Shown: positions 8,999 through 17,597, counted from the first letter of the stretch. The stretch is 64,000 nt of DNA from Collinsella tanakaei YIT 12063 (GCF_000225705.1 NZ_JH126472.1:55890-119889); one strand, 5' to 3'. A program made the numbers and translations. Notes: generated by a model from the sequence alone, not told the origin.

Positions 8999-9823
8999 AT
9001 GGCAGAAGAAACCGGTTTTGCATTCTCTATGGACAGCTTCCGCCTCGACGGTAAGGTTGCCCTGGTTACCGGCGGCAGCTATGGCATTGGCTTCGCCATC
9101 GCCACCGCCCTTGCCCAGGCGGGCGCGAAAATCGCCTTTAACGACCGTGACCAGCAGAAGCTCGAGGCAGGCCTGGCCAGCTACGCCGAGGCGGGCGTCG
9201 ATGCCCGCGGCTACCTTGCCGACGTCACCGACGAGGCCCAGGTTGCCGAGCTCGTCGCCAACATCGAGCGCGACCTTGGCGGCGTCGACATCCTGGTCAA
9301 CAATGCCGGCATCATCAAGCGCATCCCCATGCTCGAGATGAGCGTCGAGGACTTCCGCCAGGTTGTCGACGTCGACCTCAACGCCCCCTTCATCGTTGCC
9401 AAGGCCGTTCTGCCCGGCATGATCGAGCGCGGTCACGGCAAGATCATCAACATCTGCTCCATGATGAGCGAACTTGGCCGCGAGACCGTCGCCGGCTACG
9501 CCGCAGCCAAGGGCGGACTCAAGATGCTGACCCGCAACATCTGCTCTGAGTTTGGCGAGGCCAACATCCAGTGCAACGGCATTGGGCCGGGCTACATCGC
9601 CACCCCGCAGACCGCTCCTCTGCGCGAGCGTCAGGCCGACGGCTCCCGTCACCCGTTCGACCAGTTCATCGTCTCCAAGACGCCCGCTGCCCGCTGGGGC
9701 ACCCCCGAGGACCTCAAGGGCCCCGCGGTCTTCCTGGCTTCCGACGCATCCAACTTCGTTAACGGCCACATCCTGTACGTCGACGGCGGCATCCTCGCCT
9801 ACATCGGCAAGCAGCCTGCGTAA
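8999..9823 (+). CDS. dhuD: SDR-family dehydrogenase of the unsaturated-uronate pathway (DhuD/KduD type)
   Basis: Classical short-chain dehydrogenase, 274 aa. Rossmann motif TGGSYGIG at 24-31, NNAG at 101-104, and catalytic Tyr167-x3-Lys171 with Ser154/157 nearby. In streptococcal glycosaminoglycan loci the equivalent enzyme (DhuD) reduces 3-deoxy-D-glycero-2,5-hexodiulosonate to 2-keto-3-deoxygluconate with NAD(P)H. Here a GH88 hydrolase, an RpiB-type isomerase, a KDG kinase and a KDPG aldolase are all within 14 kb, which supports that role over a generic SDR. GGAGG sits nine bases before the ATG. It is preceded by a LacI-type operator and followed by a terminator, so it is likely monocistronic with some readthrough. 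Confidence 0.87.
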   Translation: MAEETGFAFSMDSFRLDGKVALVTGGSYGIGFAIATALAQAGAKIAFNDRDQQKLEAGLASYAEAGVDARGYLADVTDEAQVAELVANIERDLGGVDILVNNAGIIKRIPMLEMSVEDFRQVVDVDLNAPFIVAKAVLPGMIERGHGKIINICSMMSELGRETVAGYAAAKGGLKMLTRNICSEFGEANIQCNGIGPGYIATPQTAPLRERQADGSRHPFDQFIVSKTPAARWGTPEDLKGPAVFLASDASNFVNGHILYVDGGILAYIGKQPA

Positions 9824-9856
9824 CGCAGCGCCGACACGTCCGACACGCTTGCATAC

Positions 9857-9895
9857 AGAGCCACGCGCGACCTTAGCCGCCGTGGCTCTCCTTTT
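9857..9895 (+). terminator. terminator after dhuD
   Basis: AGAGCCACG (9857-9865) pairs with CGTGGCTCT (9881-9889), followed by CCTTTT. The next gene starts 73 bp on, so it is read either by leakage or from a promoter in the gap that I could not assign. Confidence 0.8.
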
Positions 9896-9967
9896 AGCGT
9901 TTCACCCTTCTGCGAGCATTCGCCAACCCATGCTCTTACATAAGCAGCTTCGTTCTAAGGACTCCCC

Positions 9968-10759
9968 ATGGCAACCATCACCCTAAGCCTCGTCAATAAA
10001 GACGGCGACGTTTTGGGAACATCCACCGGTGACACGCTGGTGCATCTCGACACCCGCTACTCCGAATACCAGCCGGGCGACATCCTCGTCCTTGAAAGCG
10101 ACCAAGACTCCATCGAACTTGAAGTTCAGCTGGACGAGAGCCTGCCGCCAAGCGTCATCGTCCTCAAAGGCGGACGCTTCGAGTTCCCCATCCCCTTTTG
10201 TGCCGATCGCGACGGTTATCCCATCCAGGCCTTCACCGGCGACTGCCACTGGGGCTACGCGCGCGTGCTCGATCCGCGCGAGCGCTCCAACTTCCGTAAC
10301 CTCGCCCTAAATTCCCACGACCTGATGGACCAAGCCGCCATCTATCCGCACGCGGTGACCAATACGGGCGCCACCAACCCGCGCTTCATCGCGCGCAATG
10401 CCATCGACGGCACTTTCCAGAGCATCCATCACGGACGCTGGCCCTATGAGAGCTGGGGCATCAACGGTCGCGACGACGCCTATCTTGAGATTCAGTTTGG
10501 CCGCACGGTCCACGCCGAGCAAGCGGCCATTGTGCTGCGCGCGGACTTTCCGCACGATTCCTGGTGGCAGCAGGTACGTCTTGTCTGCTCCGACGGAACC
10601 GACGTCACCGCGCGCCTCGAGAAGACCGGAATGCCGCAGCTAGTCGATTTGGGCGGTGTCGACATCGAATGGATCCGCCTGTGCGACTTGGTTCGCGCCG
10701 ACGACCCCTCGCCCTGGCCGGGGCTTACCCAGCTGATGGTGTTGGGTCATCTGCTATAG
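9968..10759 (+). CDS. Discoidin (F5/8 type C)/CBM-like protein without signal peptide, uronate locus
   Basis: A 263-aa protein. Residues about 1-90 form a beta-rich Asp/Glu-rich N-terminal part with no family I recognise. Residues about 110-263 look like a galactose-binding/discoidin sandwich: NLALNSHDLMD at the start, the AxNAIDGT(F)QS turn around 140, WGINGRDDAYLEIQFGR, and a C-terminal IEWIRLCDLVRAD strand. Such domains bind sugars. No signal peptide or membrane segment is seen, so it should be cytosolic. It sits between dhuD and a convergent lyase gene. It could be a sugar-handling accessory of the lyase or a non-catalytic sensor; function is not known. AAGGA precedes the ATG. Confidence 0.72.
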   Translation: MATITLSLVNKDGDVLGTSTGDTLVHLDTRYSEYQPGDILVLESDQDSIELEVQLDESLPPSVIVLKGGRFEFPIPFCADRDGYPIQAFTGDCHWGYARVLDPRERSNFRNLALNSHDLMDQAAIYPHAVTNTGATNPRFIARNAIDGTFQSIHHGRWPYESWGINGRDDAYLEIQFGRTVHAEQAAIVLRADFPHDSWWQQVRLVCSDGTDVTARLEKTGMPQLVDLGGVDIEWIRLCDLVRADDPSPWPGLTQLMVLGHLL

Positions 10760-10783
10760 ACGCATCGAGGCGCTTTTTAGAAA

Positions 10784-10837
10784 AGAACGGCACGCTCCGA
10801 TACCGATTTTCAAACGTGTATCGGAGCGTGCCGTTCT
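10784..10837. terminator. bidirectional terminator hairpin between CBM-like and lyase genes
   Basis: Perfect 19-bp arms, AGAACGGCACGCTCCGATA at 10784-10802 and its complement at 10819-10837. A second, imperfect pair (GGTCCGTCGC 10851-10860 with GCAACGGACC 10891-10900) lies nearer the lyase stop and may serve the minus strand. Confidence 0.75.
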
Positions 10838-10910
10838 AGCGTTGCAGAACGGTCCGTCGCAACGCCTCCGCGCCTTCCCGCGGCGGGCATGCAACGGACC
10901 GCCTTTGATC

Positions 10911-13010
10911 TTAGGCGCGCATCAGATGAAGCGCTCGCTTGCCGTCGCGCTCTGAGACAACCGCCGCCTTGCCATGGAAGGAGACGCCCTCCAGCGCAAA
11001 CGCCTTGACGCCGCTATACACTTCGCGGTGAAAGAACGCTACAGTGTAAACGGATCCGTCGCGCGTCGTGATGCGCAAGGCGCTTGCCAAGTCGCGCCCT
11101 ACCGCCTCGTCCGCATTGCGCCACACCTGCGCGTCCTCCACGCGCACCCCCGCGGGCGCCACGCACCACAGCCGCGCCGCGCTGTCGGTAAACCCGGACG
11201 TCACCTTTGCGACCCGCTGAGTCGAGAGCTGGTTGTAGTCAAGCGAGCACTCGCCCTCCTCCACCGTGCAATCGCCCTCGGTGCAGAACACGGCGACCTC
11301 TTCGCCCGCACGGCGAACGGAGTAGCGAACGCCCAAATCCCCGTAGGCATCGTCCGCACCCTCTTCAGCAAGCGCCTCCAACTCAAGCTGTGGATCGAAA
11401 TGGAACAAAGACGTTAGCTGATGGTCGCCCGTGCAATGCGCCTCGTCGCAACCCACCAAAATTCCCTCATCGATAAAAAGGGCCTTGCGCACCAACACGG
11501 CGCAGGGGTCATGCTCCACCACGGCGCCCTCCCAATAATGGAAGCGACCGCTATGGCGCGCGTAGGTCTTAAGCGGTTGGCAAAAATCGCTATAGCCCCA
11601 ACTGCCCTTGGGCGCGCTGGACGAGGATCCGTCGACCATAAGGCCGTTGTGGGCAAACGGCCCTTTAAGCCACGGGCGCATATCCACGTCCTCGCGATAG
11701 GTGTAGCGGCCGGAATCCACCAGCACGGGCAGGCCGTCGACCCACAAGGAAACGTGCAGGTTATCGCTATGGCCGTGGCCGCTGCCAAGGGGACCGTTGA
11801 GGAACAGCGCCGCGCCGGCATGCTGGCCCCACGATCCGCGCGCCGTGTACGTGCCGGAATCCTCGCCATCAAAGAAGCGTTGCTGCGGCACCACGGCGGG
11901 TACGCCGCAAAGCGCGTCCGCCACACCGCAACCGTATGCCATAAGATCAAGGGCGTCCAAGGTTTCCACTCCGGAAATGTACTTGAGCTCGCCCGAACGC
12001 AACAACGCGGCGGAAAGGGCAACCACGCCGTTGACCGCTAAGCGGTCGGAATCGCCCACGGCATCGATGACGCAGCCGGGCATGGTCTGCATGGCAAGGC
12101 CCCGGGACAACCCGCGCGAGGCGCTGTCGATCAAAGAGGGAACCTCGAGACCGCAGCGCTCCAGAGCGGCGCGGGTTCCGAGCACGTAGAGCATGACCTC
12201 GATGTGATACATGGGAGAAAGCTCCCAATCCACGCCATCTGGGTAGACCTGTGCGGGCAGCTGGGACGCCAGGCGCTCCAGGGCCCACGCGTAACAGCCC
12301 TCGTCATTGCCGGCGCCCGCCAGCATCAGCACGGTCTCCACGATGGCGCAAGTCTGGATGCTGCCCCAGTTGCTGGTCTCGTACTTGGGCAGGTAGCGCT
12401 CCCCCAGATAATCGATCTGGTCGCCGGCGCTGCGCAGGATGCGAGCCATGGAATCAAGCCCCAGCACGCCGGCGAATTCAAACACGGGTAGCACGCGCGC
12501 CCAACTGCGCAGGCGAATGCCCGTATCGAGCGTACGGGTCGAAAGGCGCGGCTCGATCGCCGGATGCGCCGCCACCCAAGCAAGCACAAGGTCGAGGGCG
12601 TGGCGGGCGTATTCAACGTTTCCGGTCACCAAGAACGCGGCGGCAAGGTCCTCAAGGTAGTCCATGCGATTGAGCATGAAGCACCATTCCTCGTCGTCGT
12701 TGTTCACCACGCACCAGTCGATCTCATACGGATTGGCGGGCAGCTCGAACGGCGTGGCGCAGCGCTCCATGTCCCATGGTTTGGTGAAGTAGAAGACGCC
12801 GCGCATCACATCGCCGGCGCGATTCACGATCGAGGTCGTGTCCATCAGCGCCAAGCGAGCCGGCATCTCCCCCACGCGCAGGGTCGCGGCGGCGGCGCGA
12901 ACATGTCCTAACGCGACGTCCGCCCCCACGTGGGCAAAAGCGGGTCGCTCCGCGTGGCGAACCAGGCCGGTAAGGGCTCCGCGCAAAGCGGGATGCTGGG
13001 TTTGTTCCAT
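10911..13010 (-). CDS. Heparinase II/III-family polysaccharide lyase, predicted cytosolic
   Basis: About 699 aa. The N-terminal half is an (alpha/alpha) toroid with RTLDTGIRLRSW and the NWGSIQTCAIVE and DWELSPMYHIEV helices; the C-terminal half is the beta-sandwich with RGSWGQHAGAALFLNGP, GSGHGHSDNLHVSLWVDG and DSGRYTY. This is the fold of heparinase II/III-type lyases that cut uronic-acid polymers by beta-elimination. No signal peptide is present, so it should act on oligosaccharides inside the cell. The start at 13010 has GGTGAG five bases upstream; upstream in-frame ATGs (13022, 13052, 13067) have no ribosome site. It lies 153 bp downstream of the PTS genes on the same strand. Substrate (heparan, hyaluronan, chondroitin, alginate) cannot be read. 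Confidence 0.85.
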   Translation of the reverse strand: MEQTQHPALRGALTGLVRHAERPAFAHVGADVALGHVRAAAATLRVGEMPARLALMDTTSIVNRAGDVMRGVFYFTKPWDMERCATPFELPANPYEIDWCVVNNDDEEWCFMLNRMDYLEDLAAAFLVTGNVEYARHALDLVLAWVAAHPAIEPRLSTRTLDTGIRLRSWARVLPVFEFAGVLGLDSMARILRSAGDQIDYLGERYLPKYETSNWGSIQTCAIVETVLMLAGAGNDEGCYAWALERLASQLPAQVYPDGVDWELSPMYHIEVMLYVLGTRAALERCGLEVPSLIDSASRGLSRGLAMQTMPGCVIDAVGDSDRLAVNGVVALSAALLRSGELKYISGVETLDALDLMAYGCGVADALCGVPAVVPQQRFFDGEDSGTYTARGSWGQHAGAALFLNGPLGSGHGHSDNLHVSLWVDGLPVLVDSGRYTYREDVDMRPWLKGPFAHNGLMVDGSSSSAPKGSWGYSDFCQPLKTYARHSGRFHYWEGAVVEHDPCAVLVRKALFIDEGILVGCDEAHCTGDHQLTSLFHFDPQLELEALAEEGADDAYGDLGVRYSVRRAGEEVAVFCTEGDCTVEEGECSLDYNQLSTQRVAKVTSGFTDSAARLWCVAPAGVRVEDAQVWRNADEAVGRDLASALRITTRDGSVYTVAFFHREVYSGVKAFALEGVSFHGKAAVVSERDGKRALHLMRA

Positions 13011-13163
13011 AGATCTCACCATTTCTGTCTCGGTTCCGCCGGTCGACGCCATCGCCTGGCGCCCCATGCGAAACGGTGCGGACGAGGATACCGCACGAAG
13101 AACTCTAAGAAAAAAGCGCCGCCCAGTGCAACTGGAACGGCGCTTTAAAGGGGGTGGGCTCTT

Positions 13164-14003
13164 TTAGATAAGAACGCCGGCGCAAGACAACGCGACACCG
13201 ATGATAACCGTGAGGATTACCAGCTTGTAGGTGTTCCAGCCGCGCTTCTTGATGAGGTAGTACATGAGGAGCATGTACAGCATGGGCAGCAGCGACGGAG
13301 CGATGTTGTCCATCATGCCCTGGATGTTGACGGTGGACTGCTTGACGCCCTCCTCGACCGCACCGGCGGCGAACTCGACGCCGATGTTGATCTTGACGAA
13401 GGTGGCGGACAGACCGGCGATAACGGTGACACCGACCATGCTCGCGGTCTCGGAAATCAAGCTCATCGACTTGCTGAGCTTGTCGACGACCGCGGCACCC
13501 AGCTTGTGGCCAAGGTTACACATGACGGTCTTGATAGCCAGCAGGGTCGCGTTGATGGCCAGGAAGAAGGCGACGGGCGCAAAGGCCAGGCCGCTGGTGG
13601 CCAGGGACGCGAAGATGGTGGAGTACAGCGGGGCGATGCAGAACTGGGACAGGGAGTCGCCGATGCCGGCCAGCGGGCCCATGAGGGCCATCTTGAGGCC
13701 GCGGACCTCGTCGTAATCCATGCCCTGGTCGGCCATCGCGAGGTGCAGCGACGTGATGAACGGCACCAGGACGGGGTTGGTGTTGTAGAACTCGCTGTTC
13801 TTCTCCAGGTCCTCGCAGAGAGCCTGCTTGTCATCGCCGTGAATCTTCTTCAGCGCGGGGTAGATGACGTTTGCGTAGCCAAGGCCCTGGTAGTTGCTGT
13901 AGTTGAAGCCATTCTGCAGGAAGTAGGAGCGCAGCATGGTCTTGATGTAATCGCGGTTGGTCAGCACGGGAGTCTGAGCCGCGCCGGTGTTAGATCCAGT
14001 CAT
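13164..14003 (-). CDS. PTS mannose/sorbose-family transporter subunit IID
   Basis: Membrane subunit, 279 aa, of a mannose-type (IIB-IIC-IID) phosphotransferase transporter. Family marks: TNRDYIKTMLRSYFLQNGFNYSNYQGLGYA at the N terminus, GPLAGIGDSLSQF near residue 120, and a hydrophobic C-terminal pair of helices. It pairs with IIC to form the sugar channel. The start overlaps the IIC 3' end by 14 bases and has AGGAGG upstream, indicating translational coupling. In glycosaminoglycan loci of Firmicutes this PTS imports unsaturated disaccharides; that specificity is inferred here from neighbours. Confidence 0.95.
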   Translation of the reverse strand: MTGSNTGAAQTPVLTNRDYIKTMLRSYFLQNGFNYSNYQGLGYANVIYPALKKIHGDDKQALCEDLEKNSEFYNTNPVLVPFITSLHLAMADQGMDYDEVRGLKMALMGPLAGIGDSLSQFCIAPLYSTIFASLATSGLAFAPVAFFLAINATLLAIKTVMCNLGHKLGAAVVDKLSKSMSLISETASMVGVTVIAGLSATFVKINIGVEFAAGAVEEGVKQSTVNIQGMMDNIAPSLLPMLYMLLMYYLIKKRGWNTYKLVILTVIIGVALSCAGVLI

Positions 14004-14775
14004 CGTGGTTTACCTCCTGAGCAGCGACGGGCGCGTTCTCCTCCTGCTTCTTAACATCGAAGTAGTGCTTGAGGGCAAAGACAAGGCCGACCATGGCGAT
14101 GCCCACGACGGGAAGCTTGAGGTAGGCTGCGGCGATGTAGCCGAGCAGCGCGAAGGGGATGAACTCCTTGGAGAGCATGACGCTCATGATCATGGCGAAG
14201 CCGATGGCGGGCAGCATGCCGCCGGCGACGGACAGGCCCTTGGTGAGCCAAACCGGGATCATGCCGACGAGGGTCTGGAGCAGGGGCATGGCATAGGCGG
14301 CGAGGAAGCCCAGGGCGAAGCCGCCGATAGCGAACAGGACGACGGTGATGTTGGCGACGGTATGCCACTTACCGAGGTTGCCGCTCTCGAGGGCGCGCTT
14401 GGCAGCCTCGGGGTTGCCAGCGCAGGCGGTGTAGATAGCCGTCTGCAGGAACTGGATCGCCACGGCGAAGGGGATGGAGAGGGCGAGGGCGCTCTCCGGG
14501 GTCACGTCAGCAGACGTGATAGCAAGCAGGGTACCGACGATACCCGGGCCGATGGGGTTGGGGGGAACCGTACCGCCCGCGCCAACGCCGAAGCCCATGA
14601 ATGCAAGCTCGCCAACCGCACCGACGGCCAGGGCCGTGGGAATGTCGCCAAGAATGACGCCGACGCCAAACGAAAGCACCAAGCAACGGTTGGAGTAGAT
14701 ACCAAACAGCATGCCCGACCAGCACACCGCGGTCCAAAGGCCGACCAGCACGGCCTGAATGAGAGAGATTTCCAC
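13990..14775 (-). CDS. PTS mannose/sorbose-family transporter subunit IIC
   Basis: Polytopic membrane subunit, 261 aa, with the family N terminus ISLIQAVLVGLWTAVCWSG, GDIPTALAVGAVGELAFMGF and the glycine-rich GAGGTVPPNPIGPGIVGT loop. It starts with GTG at 14775, five bases after AGGAGGAAAG. It overlaps IID and lies 58 bp after IIB. No IIA domain or gene is found in the window, so phosphoryl transfer must use a IIA encoded elsewhere. Confidence 0.95.
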   Translation of the reverse strand: MEISLIQAVLVGLWTAVCWSGMLFGIYSNRCLVLSFGVGVILGDIPTALAVGAVGELAFMGFGVGAGGTVPPNPIGPGIVGTLLAITSADVTPESALALSIPFAVAIQFLQTAIYTACAGNPEAAKRALESGNLGKWHTVANITVVLFAIGGFALGFLAAYAMPLLQTLVGMIPVWLTKGLSVAGGMLPAIGFAMIMSVMLSKEFIPFALLGYIAAAYLKLPVVGIAMVGLVFALKHYFDVKKQEENAPVAAQEVNHDDWI

Positions 14776-14833
14776 CTTTCCTCCTTATAGGTTGAATCTC
14801 ACGTACATATATGCGACTGCAGGCTTTTTCGCG

Positions 14834-15337
14834 CTACGCGGACTGCTTGCAGAAAGCAACCAGATCGACCTCGACGGTGCCATCGGCGCCGCTGGGAGTG
14901 GTCTTGGTGTTGAAGGTCACGCCGTACTTGTCAGCCATCTCGATGATGGCAGCCTTGTCCTCGGGGCCAACGAAGATGGAGCGGGTAACCTTCTCCTTGC
15001 CGTCGGCGTTGTGGATGTTGCCAACGTTGAGCTCGGTGATGGGCACGCCTCCCTCGACCAAACGCAGCGCGTTGGCCGGATTCTTGACGATCAGGAAGAT
15101 AGTCTGGGCGGGAGCGGCCTTGTGGATGATATCGATAACCTTTTGGATGGTGAAAAAACGCATCGCGATGTTGTTGGGAATGACCGTCTTCATCAGGGTC
15201 TGCGCCATGGGGTCGGCTGCAGCCTCGTCATCGGCGACGATAACGGTGTTGACGCCGAGGGCCTTGATCCAAAGCTGGCCCTGGCCGTGAACCAAACGCT
15301 CGTCGACGCGAGCCATAACGATGTTGGGAGTGCTCAT
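14834..15337 (-). CDS. PTS mannose/sorbose-family subunit IIB
   Basis: Cytosolic 167-aa phosphocarrier. The phosphorylated histidine is His17 in the signature ARVDERLVHGQ; the remainder is the open-twisted IIB fold (VIVADDEAAADPMAQTLMK, LNVGNIHN). It passes phosphate from a IIA partner to sugar at the IIC/IID channel. It starts 14 bp after the GH88 gene stop, with AGGAGAGG upstream, so the order GH88-IIB-IIC-IID is one operon. Here IIB is a stand-alone protein, not fused to IIA. Confidence 0.95.
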   Translation of the reverse strand: MSTPNIVMARVDERLVHGQGQLWIKALGVNTVIVADDEAAADPMAQTLMKTVIPNNIAMRFFTIQKVIDIIHKAAPAQTIFLIVKNPANALRLVEGGVPITELNVGNIHNADGKEKVTRSIFVGPEDKAAIIEMADKYGVTFNTKTTPSGADGTVEVDLVAFCKQSA

Positions 15338-15351
15338 AATTTAATCCTCTC

Positions 15352-16539
15352 CTACCAGTACGGGTTCCAGCGCTTGCTGCTGCGAACCAAAGCTTCCATA
15401 AAGTAGTAGTCGCCCCAGATGTTGCCTTCGTCCACGCCCTTGCCGGAATGCCAGCTATAGACGCCGTGGTACAGGATCGGACGAAGAGGAGCGTGGTCAT
15501 CAGACGTGTAGCCGTTGATCAGCGAGCGCATGATGGCGTTGCAGGCGCCAGCGTATACCGGCGCGTCGGCGTCATCGGCGTCCAGCATGGGGGCCATCTC
15601 CATCATGCCGCAGACCGCTGCGGCGGCGGCGCTGGAGTCGCGGGGCTGACCGGATCCATCGCCAAAGATGAGGTCCCAGTAGCAGATGGAATCCTCGGGC
15701 AGGCGGTTGAGGAAGTAATTGCTCATCGCTCGCCAGGTCTCCAGGTAGGACCTATCGCCCAGATAGCGCATGTTCAGCGGAATGCCGTACATACCCCACG
15801 CCTGGCCGCGGGCCCACGCCGAATCATCGGAGTAGCCCTGACGCGTCGCGCCGTGATCGGGGCCGCCGGTCTCAGGGTTCATGTAGTAGGTGTGGAAGGC
15901 GCTGCCGTCCTCGCGAATGATGTTGTCGCAGGTGGTCTTGAAGTGCATAGCGGCGATGTCGTGGTACTTGGGGTCGCCGGTCTCCTCGCTAGCCCAGTAG
16001 AGCAGTGGCAGGTTCAGCATGCAATCGATGATGAAGCGGTAATGCTCGGCGCTGTCGGTGGGACCCCAGGCCTGCAGGAACTTGCCCTTGGGCTGCCAGC
16101 GGGTGAGCAGCTGGTCGGCAGCCATGATCGCGGCGCGACGGGCACCCTGGTCGCCGGTAAGCTTGTATGCGGCGACGCAGGAGGGCGTGTACAGGAAACC
16201 GAGGTCGTGGTGGTCCAGCTCGATCTTGTTCTCGACGCGGTTGGTGAAACTCGAAACGTTCTCCATGGCACGCGCACGGTACTTCTCGTCACCGGTTACC
16301 TCGTAGGCGAGCCACAGCAGGCCGGTCCAGAAGCCGTCGGTCCATTCGATGTTCTCGATAATAGGGTACTCCAGGCCCTTGGTAGCGGACCAGGGGAACT
16401 TGGTGCCGAAGGCATCCATGTTGGCATCGATTTGGGCGATGCAGCATGCCAGGCCGCGGTCGATTTCTTCTTTAGTGAGTGGTGCAGCGGATAACCAGCG
16501 CTCGCGATCTGCGATCTTTTCCGTGTTCACACGACCCAT
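15352..16539 (-). CDS. ugl: Unsaturated glucuronyl hydrolase, GH88
   Basis: A 395-aa cytosolic glycosidase that hydrates the 4,5 double bond of terminal unsaturated uronic acid in oligosaccharides left by lyases and so releases it. The two catalytic aspartates are placed at Asp112 (HHDLGFLYTPS) and Asp172 (IDCMLNLPLL); their 60-residue spacing agrees with characterised streptococcal enzymes. ARGQAWGMYG and WTDGFWTGLL are further family marks. The start is the ATG at 16539 with AAAGGA nine bases before; a longer open frame would run through the operators and is rejected. First gene of the GH88-PTS operon and controlled from the tandem operators at 16613-16642. Confidence 0.93.
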   Translation of the reverse strand: MGRVNTEKIADRERWLSAAPLTKEEIDRGLACCIAQIDANMDAFGTKFPWSATKGLEYPIIENIEWTDGFWTGLLWLAYEVTGDEKYRARAMENVSSFTNRVENKIELDHHDLGFLYTPSCVAAYKLTGDQGARRAAIMAADQLLTRWQPKGKFLQAWGPTDSAEHYRFIIDCMLNLPLLYWASEETGDPKYHDIAAMHFKTTCDNIIREDGSAFHTYYMNPETGGPDHGATRQGYSDDSAWARGQAWGMYGIPLNMRYLGDRSYLETWRAMSNYFLNRLPEDSICYWDLIFGDGSGQPRDSSAAAAAVCGMMEMAPMLDADDADAPVYAGACNAIMRSLINGYTSDDHAPLRPILYHGVYSWHSGKGVDEGNIWGDYYFMEALVRSSKRWNPYW

Positions 16540-16612
16540 AGTGCAGATTCCTTTCGCTCCTGAAAGCAGTTGCGGCTTCCTCCTAACCGTACTTGCCTCC
16601 ATGTGGGTAAGC

Positions 16613-16642
16613 AAACCAGTTTGTGTTTTGCGAAACCGGTTT
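16613..16642 (-). promoter_or_regulatory. tandem LacI-type operators upstream of the GH88-PTS operon
   Basis: Two palindromes, AAACCAGTTT (16613-16622) and AAACCGGTTT (16633-16642), lie exactly 20 bp apart, about two helical turns, on one face of the DNA. They are 74-103 bp upstream of the GH88 start, in its leader or promoter. A cooperative repressor site is inferred. Confidence 0.7.
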
Positions 16643-16771
16643 GCTGGTTTGTATATTGCCAATCACCACCTATTAACGCAATAGGAATGAAGTTTACTAA
16701 ACTGCGAATGGTAGCATTTGGTCAATAAACGGTAAGAACGTGGTGTTTCTCCTGCACTTACATTCCTTTAC

Positions 16772-16786
16772 TTGACAAACCGTTTT
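16772..16786 (+). promoter_or_regulatory. dhuI -35 box with overlapping LacI-type operator
   Basis: TTGACA (16772-16777) overlaps AAACCGTTTT (16777-16786), 70 bp before dhuI. The layout copies the dhuD upstream site. A further half-site, GGTAAACCGATT, lies nearer the gene (16821-16832). I could not fix a -10 box with confidence. Confidence 0.62.
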
Positions 16787-16855
16787 ACTAATTAGATGCT
16801 GTAGTTACCAAGTAAACGCGGGTAAACCGATTCTTCAGTTAGGAGTTATAGCATC

Positions 16856-17497
16856 ATGAAGATCGCCCTCATCAACGAGAACAGCCAGGCCGCCAAGAAC
16901 GCCGTCATCGAGGAGGCACTCAAGAAGGTCGTCGAGCCCATGGGCCACACCGTCTACAACTATGGTATGTACACCGCTGAGGACACCGCCCAGCTCACCT
17001 ACGTCCAGAACGGCATCCTTGCCGCCGTCCTGCTCAACGGTGGCGCCGTCGACTACGTCATCACCGGCTGCGGCACCGGCGAGGGCGCCATGCTCGCGCT
17101 CAACAGCTTCCCCGGCGTCATCTGCGGCCACGTCGCCGACCCCTTGGACGCCTACACCTTCGCCCAGATCAACGACGGCAACGCCATCTCCATGCCCTTC
17201 GCCCTCAAGAACGGCTGGGGCAACGAGCTGAACCTCCAGTACACCTTCGAGAAGCTTTTCTGCGAGGAGTCTGGCAAGGGCTACCCCAAGGATCGCGTGG
17301 TTCCCGAGCAGCGCAACAAGAAGATTCTGGACGTTGTTCGCGAGAACAACTTCAAGTCCTTCCCCGAGCTTCTCGACGGTCTGGACGCCGACCTGGTCAA
17401 GGGCGCCCTCGCGGGCGAGCACTTCCAGGAGCTCTTCTTTGAGAACGCCACCAACGAGGTCGTTATCGCCAAGGTCAAGGAGATCCTGGGCCTCTAA
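16856..17497 (+). CDS. dhuI: RpiB/LacA/LacB-family isomerase of the unsaturated-uronate pathway (DhuI type)
   Basis: A 213-aa cytosolic isomerase. The N terminus MKIALINENSQAAKNAVIEEAL and the segment YVITGCGTGEGAMLALNSFPGVICGHVADPLDAYTF match the LacAB/RpiB fold and its active-site loop (GCGTGEG). In streptococcal glycosaminoglycan loci a member of this family, DhuI, rather than classical KduI, converts 4-deoxy-L-threo-5-hexosulose-uronate to 3-deoxy-D-glycero-2,5-hexodiulosonate. The divergent GH88 gene and shared operators support the same role. AGGAG lies ten bases upstream of the ATG. It is followed by a terminator. Pentose or galactose phosphate isomerase activity is the alternative but fits the locus less well. 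Confidence 0.85.
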   Translation: MKIALINENSQAAKNAVIEEALKKVVEPMGHTVYNYGMYTAEDTAQLTYVQNGILAAVLLNGGAVDYVITGCGTGEGAMLALNSFPGVICGHVADPLDAYTFAQINDGNAISMPFALKNGWGNELNLQYTFEKLFCEESGKGYPKDRVVPEQRNKKILDVVRENNFKSFPELLDGLDADLVKGALAGEHFQELFFENATNEVVIAKVKEILGL

Positions 17498-17532
17498 AGC
17501 AACACATTGCTTCCATTCGCCCCCTTTTCCTG

Positions 17533-17573
17533 CACCGGGCACGGCATTCAACACCGCCGTGCCCGGTGTTTTT
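17533..17573 (+). terminator. terminator after dhuI
   Basis: A 13-bp perfect stem (CACCGGGCACGGC, 17533-17545, with 17556-17568) is followed by TTTTT. It separates dhuI from the regulator gene. Confidence 0.95.
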
Positions 17574-17587
17574 CATTGACCGATGCT

Positions 17588-17597
17588 AAACTGGTTT
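17588..17597 (+). promoter_or_regulatory. LacI-type operator upstream of its regulator gene
   Basis: AAACTGGTTT lies 30 bp before the regulator start and 15 bp after the dhuI terminator. It is the fifth member of the AAACYRGTTT set and implies autoregulation. Confidence 0.62.

Noticed and set aside
13011..13067. upstream starts for the lyase (13067, 13052, 13022)
   Set aside because: None has a ribosome site; ATG 13010 has GGTGAG at five bases.
16540..16662. longer GH88 start at 16662
   Set aside because: Would translate through two operators; the ATG at 16539 has a ribosome site and the family-typical N terminus.
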